11,933 nt of DNA, taken from NCBI GenBank assembly GCA_003021325.1, contig PXQM01000024.1:1557-13489 (forward strand), written 5' to 3'. Positions within the stretch are counted from its first letter, which is position 1, and each line of letters starts with the position of its first letter. The notes under the pieces were generated by a model. It worked only from the letters and a program-made list of their open reading frames with translations, made no database searches and was not told the DNA's origin. The position numbers and the translations under genes are program-made. The DNA comes from Halobacteriales archaeon QH_10_70_21. GTDB taxonomy: Archaea; Halobacteriota; Halobacteria; Halobacteriales; Haloarculaceae. Of the stretch, positions 7,040 to 11,933 are shown one piece after another.

Positions 7040-7663
7040 ATGAACCTGGACAGACGGACGACCCTGGTCGCGCTGGCCGCCGCGACGGCCGGTTGCGGGT
7101 TCGTCGAGCCGCGTTCGACCGACGGCGGCGAGGAGACCCCACCGCCGCCGGGCGCAGACCCCGACCGGCCGGTCGCCGACTCGGTGCCGGACGCGCGGTC
7201 CTTCGGCCGGTCGGCGACCGCGGCCAGCGGGCTGGCGACGGAAGCGCTCGGCTGGCACGGCCACGACCGCGTCCGGTACGCCCCGGAGAACGCCGACGGG
7301 TTCGAGGTCTACGAGCCCGACGGCTGGCTGGTCGCCTACGATTTCGCGCTCGAGAACCGCGGCGAGGAGCCGCTGGAGGCGGTCACCGACTACGAGTTCG
7401 TCCTCAGGGTGGACGGCGAGGAGTACGACCACCGCCACGAACTGGGTGACGGTATCGCCCTGTCGCAGGTCAACCAGCCCGACGACGAGCCGGAGATCGA
7501 GCGACTGACGTGGTACTCGGAGCTCGAGCCCGGCGAGCGACGCGAGCTACAGCTGGTCTTCGAGCCCGCCCGCCGGCCGGACGCGCCGCACTACCTGGTG
7601 TGGTACCACGACGGGCCAATCGAGGGAGCCGAGGCGCCCGCCTACCTGCTGCCGCCCGGGTAG
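7040..7663 (+). CDS. Tat-type lipoprotein with an Ig-like extracellular domain, function unknown
   Basis: The N-terminus MNLDRRTTLVALAAATAGC has a twin arginine, a short hydrophobic stretch and a lipobox ending in C19. This predicts export by Tat and lipid anchoring, the usual route for haloarchaeal lipoproteins. A disordered Pro/Asp-rich linker (about 22-45) leads to a mostly beta domain (about 75-200) with YDFALENRGEEPLEAVTDYE, VLRVDGEEYDHRHEL and LEPGERRELQLVFEPARR. That pattern resembles DUF4352-like Ig domains, in which a conditioned protein property is compared across strands, and a role in substrate or ligand binding at the cell surface is only a guess. The 207-residue frame has consistent G/C-ending codons and looks complete. 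Its stop abuts the convergent stop of the DUF7511 gene. Confidence 0.82.
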   Translation: MNLDRRTTLVALAAATAGCGFVEPRSTDGGEETPPPPGADPDRPVADSVPDARSFGRSATAASGLATEALGWHGHDRVRYAPENADGFEVYEPDGWLVAYDFALENRGEEPLEAVTDYEFVLRVDGEEYDHRHELGDGIALSQVNQPDDEPEIERLTWYSELEPGERRELQLVFEPARRPDAPHYLVWYHDGPIEGAEAPAYLLPPG

Positions 7664-7879
7664 TCACCGCGCGTCGTCGAGGTCGACGAACGCGTCGCTG
7701 TCGGCGGTCAGCCACGTCGACATGCGCGCGATGCTCGAGAGCCCCGGCGGGTAGATGGTCCGGCGGTCCGTGCCCTCCTCGTACTCCACGAGGCTGGATT
7801 CGAGCGTGACCGGACGCCGTGGGTGCTCGCGCTCCGAACCGGTCGCCGGTCGGTCGGCGTCCTCGCCCGTGGTTGTCAT
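7664..7879 (-). CDS. DUF7511 domain protein (71 residues)
   Basis: Small acidic haloarchaeal protein. The C-terminal two thirds show the pattern I associate with DUF7511: LESSLVEYEEGTDRRTIYPP, then ARMSTWLTADSDAFVDLDD. The N-terminal 25 residues are charged and probably disordered. No function is established for the domain that I know of. A TATA-like gcgttttccg lies about 28 bases before the ATG, supporting a leaderless start. Its stop directly abuts the lipoprotein stop, and the DUF47 gene ends 76 bases upstream on the same strand, so the two might share some transcription. The domain name is from memory and moderately secure. Confidence 0.78.
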   Translation of the reverse strand: MTTTGEDADRPATGSEREHPRRPVTLESSLVEYEEGTDRRTIYPPGLSSIARMSTWLTADSDAFVDLDDAR

Positions 7880-7902
7880 CGTCGTGTTTCTCCGACGAGG
7901 AG

Positions 7903-7912
7903 CGGAAAACGC
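7903..7912 (-). promoter_or_regulatory. Putative TATA box of the DUF7511 gene
   Basis: On the minus strand gcgttttccg is centred about 28 bases before the ATG at 7879, in the 76-base gap after the DUF47 gene stop. Confidence 0.45.
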
Positions 7913-7955
7913 TTGCTAGTGGCGGTCCGTGGCGCTCTATAGACGTCCGGAGCGG

Positions 7956-8621
7956 TCAGAGCCATGCTGCCCGCATCCCGTCCATGGAGTCGGCGGCCGT
8001 CTCCATCGCGTCGACGACCGCGTCCATCTCGTGAGCAACGGCCCGAACCGCGAGCGCCTCGGCGGTTGCGAGGTCCTCGAAGGCCATCCGGAGGGTTGCC
8101 TGGCGGAGGTCGTCGCACTCCGTCTCGAGCTTGCGGACGCGCTCGATGGCCTCGACGACCGGGTCGGCGTTCTCCCCGTCCGCGAGCGCACCGAGGTATG
8201 CCATCGTGGCGTCGGATAGCGCCTCGAACGCCCTGCTGGCGGTCTCGGCCATCCCGCGGAGCGACTCGTGACAGCGGTCGGTGAGTGCCGGCTCGATGGC
8301 CGCGAGCTCCGTCCCCACCCGTTCGGCGCGGTTTGCGACGCCGTCGATGACGACCACCAGCGAGCGGAAATCACGCGCCGGCGACAGGGCCGCATCGGCG
8401 GATACGGAACTTCGGACCGCGACGCGGAGGTCGCGCGCTGCCTCGTTGCAGGCGGATTCCCGCGACCCCAGCGCCGCGACGGCGTCAACGAACGCCGCTT
8501 CGTCGACCGCGTAGCTTTCGACGACCTCCGAAAGCAGCTCGATACACTCCCCCACCTCGGCGAGGAACCGTTCCGTTCGGCCCTGGATGACCTCGACGAC
8601 CGCCGGTTCGGAGCCGGTCAT
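7956..8621 (-). CDS. DUF47 / PhoU-like protein (TIGR00153 type)
   Basis: The 221-residue protein appears all-helical with repeated heptad patterns and no membrane segment. The layout matches the DUF47 family: an N-terminal helix with GRTERFLAEVGECIELLSEV, then LGSRESACNEAARDLR, a middle ARDFRSLVVVIDGVANRAER, and a C-terminal repeat IERVRKLETECDDLRQATLR. DUF47 proteins are distant PhoU relatives, often encoded beside PiT phosphate transporters and thought to regulate them. No transporter gene is in this window, so a link to phosphate is only a family expectation. I place the start at ATG 8621 because the open frame upstream is antisense to another gene and has poor codon use. The gene diverges from the 60-residue protein gene across a region with two dyads. 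Confidence 0.82.
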   Translation of the reverse strand: MTGSEPAVVEVIQGRTERFLAEVGECIELLSEVVESYAVDEAAFVDAVAALGSRESACNEAARDLRVAVRSSVSADAALSPARDFRSLVVVIDGVANRAERVGTELAAIEPALTDRCHESLRGMAETASRAFEALSDATMAYLGALADGENADPVVEAIERVRKLETECDDLRQATLRMAFEDLATAEALAVRAVAHEMDAVVDAMETAADSMDGMRAAWL

Positions 8622-8668
8622 GGTCGAAGCGAGCCCACCCGGCCACATCACGGCTGCTATGAGGGCTC

Positions 8669-8690
8669 CGGTGGCATCGGTATGCCACCG
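8669..8690. repeat. Perfect 9-bp-arm dyad in the divergent promoter region
   Basis: CGGTGGCAT-CGGT-ATGCCACCG is a perfect inverted repeat with a 4-base loop, between the divergent starts at 8621 and 8751. The position suggests an operator or an RNA hairpin. It overlaps by three bases the second dyad at 8688-8711. Confidence 0.6.
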
Positions 8691-8711
8691 TTTGGCAGTA
8701 TTCGCAAACGG
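8688..8711. repeat. Second dyad: 7-bp arms with 10-base spacer
   Basis: CCGTTTG and CAAACGG are perfect inverted copies separated by 10 bases. This is the geometry of a site for a dimeric helix-turn-helix regulator. It ends seven bases before the TATA-like element of the 8751 gene, a suitable place for activation or repression. Confidence 0.5.
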
Positions 8712-8717
8712 ACCGAC

Positions 8718-8725
8718 GCATACAG
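8718..8725 (+). promoter_or_regulatory. Putative TATA box of the 8751 gene
   Basis: The sequence gcatacag is centred about 29 bases before the ATG at 8751. This favours that start over an in-frame ATG at 8682 inside the dyad region. Confidence 0.4.
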
Positions 8726-8750
8726 GGGCCACGAGCGACAAGCCGTCGAC

Positions 8751-8933
8751 ATGGACGGACGACGCGTCTGGGTGTCGGTCGACGGCGAGCCGCGACCGGG
8801 GACGGTCGTCGAGCGGACGTACACACCGAAGAAGGGGTCGGAACTCCTGGCGGTCGAGCTGGACGAGCCGGCCGACGGGACGGAGGCGGTGGTCGTGAAT
8901 CCGGCGGTCGACGACATGCTGTTCGAGGACTAG
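8751..8933 (+). CDS. Small acidic protein of unknown function (60 residues)
   Basis: I do not recognise a named family. The frame from ATG at 8751 encodes MDGRRVWVSVDGEPRPGTVV, then ERTYTPKKGSELLAVELDEP, and ends VVVNPAVDDMLFED. Alternating hydrophobic residues suggest a small beta barrel of SH3/KOW-like size, which is only a guess. No cysteine or membrane segment is seen. An in-frame ATG at 8682 would add 23 residues, but it lies inside the dyad region and upstream of the TATA-like element, so the shorter form is preferred. The stop TAG shares the bases ctag with the convergent MBF1 stop. Steady codon use supports a real gene. Confidence 0.68.
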   Translation: MDGRRVWVSVDGEPRPGTVVERTYTPKKGSELLAVELDEPADGTEAVVVNPAVDDMLFED

Positions 8934-9408
8934 TCCTTCCGCTTGACGACGTCGCCGAGGGTGGTGCTGCCGGTGGCCGAGTCGCTGGACCACTCGCCGT
9001 CGTTGCCGCCGCCGCCCTCCGAGAGGGTGACGCCGAGTGCCTTCTCGAGCTTTCGCTGGACGGTGTCGCTCGGGAGGACGTCACCCCGCTCGAGCTTCCG
9101 GATGAGGCTCGACTTCTCGTTGAGCTGGTCGGCCAGTTCCCCCTGTTTCAGGCCCTGGCTCTCGCGGCCCTGCCGGATCCGGTCGTCGTAGTCCGGGACG
9201 ACCTCGTCCATCTCGTCGAACATATCCCGACGGCTGCCGACGACGACGAGGAGGACGTCGAGTACTTCGTCGACGTCGAGGAGGTCTCCTGGGTCTGGAC
9301 CTCCGTGCCGAAGTCGGCGCAGTCGCCGCACACGTCGAGCTCCGCTCCCTCGATTTTGACCGTCTTCGGCGAGCCCGTCTGGGCGCCGCACATCTCACAC
9401 TGGACCAT
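8930..9408 (-). CDS. mbf1: Multiprotein bridging factor 1 (zinc ribbon + HTH), split by a frameshift
   Basis: Archaeal MBF1 is a conserved DNA- or ribosome-associated factor with an N-terminal zinc ribbon and an XRE-type HTH. The first frame, from ATG 9408, gives C4/C7 and C27/C30 of the zinc ribbon and the Ser-rich linker STSTKYSTSSSSSS. The second frame gives SRRDMFDEMDEVVPDYDDR, the HTH segment LKQGELADQLNEKSSLIRKL and the family ending GSTTLGDVVKRKD. The frames meet at 9231-9249, in a TCG-repeat serine tract. One extra G there would restore a 159-residue protein of normal form. So there is a one-base deletion, either a sequence error or a true mutation. A TATA element (9432-9439) supports the start. 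The stop overlaps the convergent neighbour by four bases. The family call is certain; whether the gene is functional is open. Confidence 0.9.
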
Positions 9409-9431
9409 GCCCGACAGTTGCCGCTTGGGCG

Positions 9432-9439
9432 CAAAAGGG
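9432..9439 (-). promoter_or_regulatory. Putative TATA box of MBF1
   Basis: On the minus strand cccttttg is centred about 28 bases before the ATG at 9408. It lies in the 40-base gap after the phosphatidyltransferase gene, so MBF1 can be transcribed separately from the hisC operon. Confidence 0.5.
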
Positions 9440-9448
9440 TTTTCCCGC

Positions 9449-10078
9449 CTACTCGAGGGCGGCCATCGAGTAGTAGAACCGCTGCAGCGCGGTGAGGTGG
9501 CCGACGACGGCCAGGAAGACGAGCAGCCAGCCGACGAGCGTCAGCCCGTACGCCGGTGCCGGCAGGAACGCCGCAACCGCCGTGACGCCACCGATGATGG
9601 CCAGCCGGTCGGCGCGGCCGACGACGCCGCCGTAGACGCGGTCGAGGCCGATTGCCTGCGCCTGCGTCCCGAGATACGAGGTCATCAGCACGCCCGTCAC
9701 CGCGAGCAGGCCGAGCAGGTACCGCTCGGCGCCGGCGGCCAGCCCGGCGACGATGACGATGTCCGCGTACCGGTCGAGGACGTGGTCGAGCAGGTCGCCG
9801 CCCTTCGAGTCGGTTCCCTGACGCCGCGCCAGGGCGCCGTCCATCAGGTCCATCCAGCCGTTCAGGAAGACGAGAACGGCGCCGAGCAGGTAGAGCGGCG
9901 GCGCCGCCTCGAGGCCGGCCACCGACGCGCCGGCCAGCGTGTACGTCACCCCGGCGCCGATTGCGAACCCGAACGCGATGACGCTGATGCCGTCGGGCGT
10001 CAGCCCGACCCGGTCGGCCGCGGTCACGAACGGGTCCAGGAACCGCTCGGCGACGGGGCGGAGCCTGTCCAGCGTCAT
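9449..10078 (-). CDS. CDP-alcohol phosphatidyltransferase family membrane enzyme
   Basis: Transfers an alcohol phosphate from or to a CDP-activated lipid in membrane lipid synthesis. The complete family signature D-x2-D-G-x2-A-R-x8-G-x3-D-x3-D is present: D77, D80, G81, A84, R85, G94, D98 and D102, the metal- and CDP-binding residues. Five or six hydrophobic segments (about 30-50, 62-76, 107-125, 126-142, 160-178, 180-197) fit an integral membrane protein, and the 209-residue length is normal. In archaea such enzymes make archaetidylinositol phosphate, archaetidylglycerol phosphate or archaetidylserine; the sequence alone does not settle which. The ATG overlaps the upstream kinase stop as ATGA, so translation is probably coupled. 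It is the last gene of the hisC operon. Confidence 0.92.
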   Translation of the reverse strand: MTLDRLRPVAERFLDPFVTAADRVGLTPDGISVIAFGFAIGAGVTYTLAGASVAGLEAAPPLYLLGAVLVFLNGWMDLMDGALARRQGTDSKGGDLLDHVLDRYADIVIVAGLAAGAERYLLGLLAVTGVLMTSYLGTQAQAIGLDRVYGGVVGRADRLAIIGGVTAVAAFLPAPAYGLTLVGWLLVFLAVVGHLTALQRFYYSMAALE

Positions 10079-10581
10079 AGGTAGTCGGTGAAGTCCACCT
10101 CCCCGGCCGACGGGTCGCGGTCACCGGCGACGACCGCCTCGAGGTCGGCGGCGACGGCCCCGGGCGCCCGGTCGGTCGTGTCTATCTCGTAGACTGAATC
10201 ATGCCCGTGGGCCCCGACGGCCTCCGACAGCACGACGTCGAGCGCCTCGGCCTCCGCGTTCTCGGCGGCGGCGGCAGCCGCCTCCCCGCGCTCGAGCAGG
10301 CGCTCGCGGAGCTCCTCGGGGTGACACCGGAACACGGCGACCCGGTCTGCGTCCAGGTGGTGGGCGAGGTGCGACTCCACGAGCAGGTCCTCGCGGCCGG
10401 CCAGATGCGCCTCGATGGCCTCGAGGTCGGCCACGAGGCTGCCGCGCTCGTCGTCCTCGCCGCTCGTGAGTCCCGCCGCCCGGACCAGTTCGTTGAGGTG
10501 GACGACCTCGAGGTCGGTGCTCGCGCGGTCGACGGCCGTCGTCTTCCCCGTTCCTGGGGTCCCGGTCACGGCGACCCTCAT
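10075..10581 (-). CDS. Fap7/AK6-type adenylate kinase family protein
   Basis: P-loop NTPase of 168 residues. Walker A is GTPGTGKTT (7-15, K13). LLVESHLAHHLDADRVAVFR and CHPEELRERLLERG match the segment typical of the AK6/Fap7/hCINAP group, and AENAEAEALDVVLSEA follows. Family members have adenylate kinase or ATPase activity and, in yeast and humans, help mature the small ribosomal subunit through uS11; archaeal members are annotated as putative adenylate kinases. The ATG at 10581 starts right at the first beta strand and overlaps the hisC stop in an ATGA; the longer open frame is antisense-like read-through inside hisC. The downstream lipid gene is coupled the same way. The protein seems intact. 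Confidence 0.93.
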   Translation of the reverse strand: MRVAVTGTPGTGKTTAVDRASTDLEVVHLNELVRAAGLTSGEDDERGSLVADLEAIEAHLAGREDLLVESHLAHHLDADRVAVFRCHPEELRERLLERGEAAAAAAENAEAEALDVVLSEAVGAHGHDSVYEIDTTDRAPGAVAADLEAVVAGDRDPSAGEVDFTDYL

Positions 10582-11645
10582 ACGACGTCGTTGAGCACCT
10601 CCACGGCCCGTTTGGTTCCCTCGCGGGTGCCGCAGGTGACCCGGACGCACTCCGGCAACCCGAAGGAGGAGGTGTCGCGGACGATGACGCCCTCGCGCTT
10701 GGCCGCCCCGGCGACCGCCGTGCCGTCACCGACCTCGCAGAGCACGAAGTTGCCCGCGCTGTCGAAGGTCGGGCACTCCAGCTGCTCGGCCATGTACCTG
10801 CGGGCCCAGCGGGCCGTCTCGACGGTTTTCTCGACGTGGGCCTCGTCGTCGAGGGCCGCCAGGCCGGCCCGACAGGAGAGCTCCGAGGCCGCGAAGGGCG
10901 TGTTGATCCGGGCGTAGGCGTCGGCCCACTCCGCAGGGGCGATGGCGTAGCCGAGCCGGACGCCGGCCAGCCCGTACGCTTTCGAGAAGGTCCGGAGGAC
11001 GGCCACGTCGTCCCGTGCCTCGACGAGCGAGACCACCGAGGGGCGCTCCGTGAACTCGCCGTAGGCCTCGTCGACGAGGACGAGCGTCTCCTCGTCGGTC
11101 TCCTCGGCGATGGTCTCGATATCCGACCGCGATATCTCGCTGCCGGTCGGGTTGTGCGGCGTCGTCAGGTAGACGATGCGGTGGTCGTCGTACGCAGACA
11201 GCACCGACTCCGGGGTCTGGGCGAAGTCGTCAGCCTTCCGGAGCGGGTAGGTGTCGACGACGCCGTGGTGGTAGCGGACGCTCATCGCGTAGTAGGCGAA
11301 TCCGGGGTCGGGCACGAGGGTCCGTTCGCCGGGACGCAGGAGTGCGCGGGCGACGTAATCGAGGGCGCCGTCGCCGCCGTTCGCCAGCCAGACCTGCGAG
11401 GCGGTGACGCCCCACTCGTCGGCCAGCCGCTCGCGGAGGTCGGTGGCTGCGGACTTGGGATAGCTGTGGGCCTCCGGCGCGGTCTCGCGGATCGCCTCGA
11501 CGGCCCTCGGGGCCGGGCCGAACGGGTTCTCGTTGGAGGAGAGCTTCACCAGCGCCCCGGGGTCCAGCCCCAGTTCGCGGGCGACCTCCTCGATACCCCG
11601 GCCGGCCTCGTAGGGGACGTGCGCCGACAGGTCCCGTGGTTCCAT
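10578..11645 (-). CDS. hisC: Histidinol-phosphate aminotransferase
   Basis: PLP-dependent class I/II aminotransferase of histidine synthesis, converting imidazole acetol phosphate and glutamate to histidinol phosphate. The 355-residue product has family features in order: KLSSNENPFGP (34-44), LANGGDGALDYVARAL (87-102), TTPHNPTG with N165, VDEAYGEF with D192 and Y195, and the PLP lysine K222 in RTFSKAYGLAGVRLGY with R230. A substrate-phosphate-type Arg (R335) appears in VRVTCGT. I chose the ATG at 11645 because a TATA element lies 28 bases upstream and the protein starts at the usual point; the upstream extension is not conserved. It heads an operon with the Fap7-type kinase and the phosphatidyltransferase, each joined by a four-base ATGA overlap, and diverges from mobA. 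Confidence 0.96.
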   Translation of the reverse strand: MEPRDLSAHVPYEAGRGIEEVARELGLDPGALVKLSSNENPFGPAPRAVEAIRETAPEAHSYPKSAATDLRERLADEWGVTASQVWLANGGDGALDYVARALLRPGERTLVPDPGFAYYAMSVRYHHGVVDTYPLRKADDFAQTPESVLSAYDDHRIVYLTTPHNPTGSEISRSDIETIAEETDEETLVLVDEAYGEFTERPSVVSLVEARDDVAVLRTFSKAYGLAGVRLGYAIAPAEWADAYARINTPFAASELSCRAGLAALDDEAHVEKTVETARWARRYMAEQLECPTFDSAGNFVLCEVGDGTAVAGAAKREGVIVRDTSSFGLPECVRVTCGTREGTKRAVEVLNDVV

Positions 11646-11667
11646 ACGGGACCCTCTGGGAACGGCG

Positions 11668-11677
11668 GCATAAGTAG
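11668..11677 (-). promoter_or_regulatory. Putative TATA box of the hisC operon
   Basis: On the minus strand ctacttatgc is centred about 28 bases before the hisC ATG. It shares the 90-base divergent region with the mobA promoter, the two TATA elements being about 35 bases apart. Confidence 0.5.
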
Positions 11678-11702
11678 CCGTCCATCTCGGCCAGGGCGGC
11701 AA

Positions 11703-11711
11703 GGCTTTTGC
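11703..11711 (+). promoter_or_regulatory. Putative TATA box of mobA
   Basis: The sequence ggcttttgc is centred about 29 bases before the ATG at 11736, matching the leaderless spacing seen at other genes here. Confidence 0.5.
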
Positions 11712-11735
11712 CCGACTCCGCCCTCGGTTGTGGCG

Positions 11736-11933
11736 ATGACCGAGTCACGCGACCGGGCGGGCGTCGTCGTCGCGGGCGGCCGCTCGACCCGGATGGGCGA
11801 CCGCGAGAAGGCGGTCGTGGAGCTTGCGGGCCAGCCCCTCGTCGCGCGCATCGCCGACCGCCTGGCGGCGGTGACCGACGAGTTCGTCGTCAACTGCCGG
11901 GCCGACCAGCGCGAGGCCATCGCGGCGGCGCTG
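11736..11933 (+). CDS. mobA: Molybdenum cofactor guanylyltransferase, N-terminal part (runs off window)
   Basis: Transfers GMP from GTP to molybdopterin, the last step toward the bis-MGD cofactor of enzymes such as DMSO and nitrate reductases. Only the first 66 codons are present. They contain the nucleotide-binding signature VVVAGGRSTRMGDREKA (the family's LAGGxSxRMGxDK), then a conserved-type ELAGQPLVARIADRL helix and a DEFVVNCRADQ strand segment. Related NTP-transferases such as MobA-like CTP:molybdopterin cytidylyltransferase share the motif, so the precise substrate is likely rather than certain. ATG at 11736 is backed by a TATA element 29 bases upstream. It diverges from hisC. Confidence 0.85.
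   Translation, partial: MTESRDRAGVVVAGGRSTRMGDREKAVVELAGQPLVARIADRLAAVTDEFVVNCRADQREAIAAAL

Noticed and set aside
8622..8993. N-terminal extension of the DUF47 protein to a 345-residue form
   Set aside because: The extension is antisense to the 60-residue gene and the dyad region, has poor codon use, and is not part of the DUF47 family.
9231..9249. Programmed -1 frameshifting in MBF1
   Set aside because: The TCG repeat is not a classic slippery heptamer, I see no clear downstream structure, and relatives as I know them encode the protein in one frame. A deletion or sequence error is more likely.
1..11933. CRISPR array, insertion sequence, tRNA or rRNA gene
   Set aside because: No regularly spaced repeats, transposase motifs, terminal repeats or recognisable stable RNA sequence were seen on either strand by eye.

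Overview
The window looks like chromosomal DNA of a haloarchaeon (class Halobacteria). GC content is very high with G/C-rich third codon positions, the proteins are rich in Asp and Glu, and most genes have a short AT-rich TATA-like element about 27-29 bases before the start codon with no Shine-Dalgarno sequence, as expected for leaderless archaeal transcripts. The gene content is haloarchaeal too: archaeal NMD3, MBF1 with a zinc ribbon, HerA-type ATPase, short archaeal triosephosphate isomerase, Tat lipoprotein, DUF7511, Fap7/AK6-type kinase.

Left part (1-2738, + strand): the 3' end of a dihydropteroate synthase gene (folate pathway), apparently frameshifted near its end; a short NMD3 gene (ribosome biogenesis) that seems to lack its C-terminal half; and an intact DNA polymerase IV (dinB) with a C-terminal PCNA-binding motif. 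Middle part (2722-6325): on the minus strand, a remnant of a sensor histidine kinase with an in-frame amber stop and no 5' half; then on the plus strand a 60-residue unknown protein, a histidine-free left-handed beta-helix protein, and a large HerA-like ATPase with a coiled coil, an acidic linker and a C-terminal winged-helix-like domain.

Right part (6326-11933): triosephosphate isomerase (minus) diverges from a Tat lipoprotein (plus); a DUF7511 protein and a DUF47/PhoU-like protein (minus); a 60-residue unknown protein (plus) across a divergent region with two overlapping dyads; MBF1 (minus) split by a one-base frameshift; then a minus-strand operon hisC - Fap7/AK6-type kinase - CDP-alcohol phosphatidyltransferase joined by ATGA stop/start overlaps. 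The window ends inside mobA (plus), which diverges from hisC.

This is mostly housekeeping DNA with no sign of a mobile element, CRISPR array or stable RNA gene. I found no convincing new multi-gene system. The features most worth checking are four disrupted genes within 9 kb (folP, NMD3, histidine kinase, MBF1), the divergent dyad region at 8669-8711 and the HerA-like ATPase. Two of the four disruptions are simple indels that could be sequence errors; the other two look like real gene decay.
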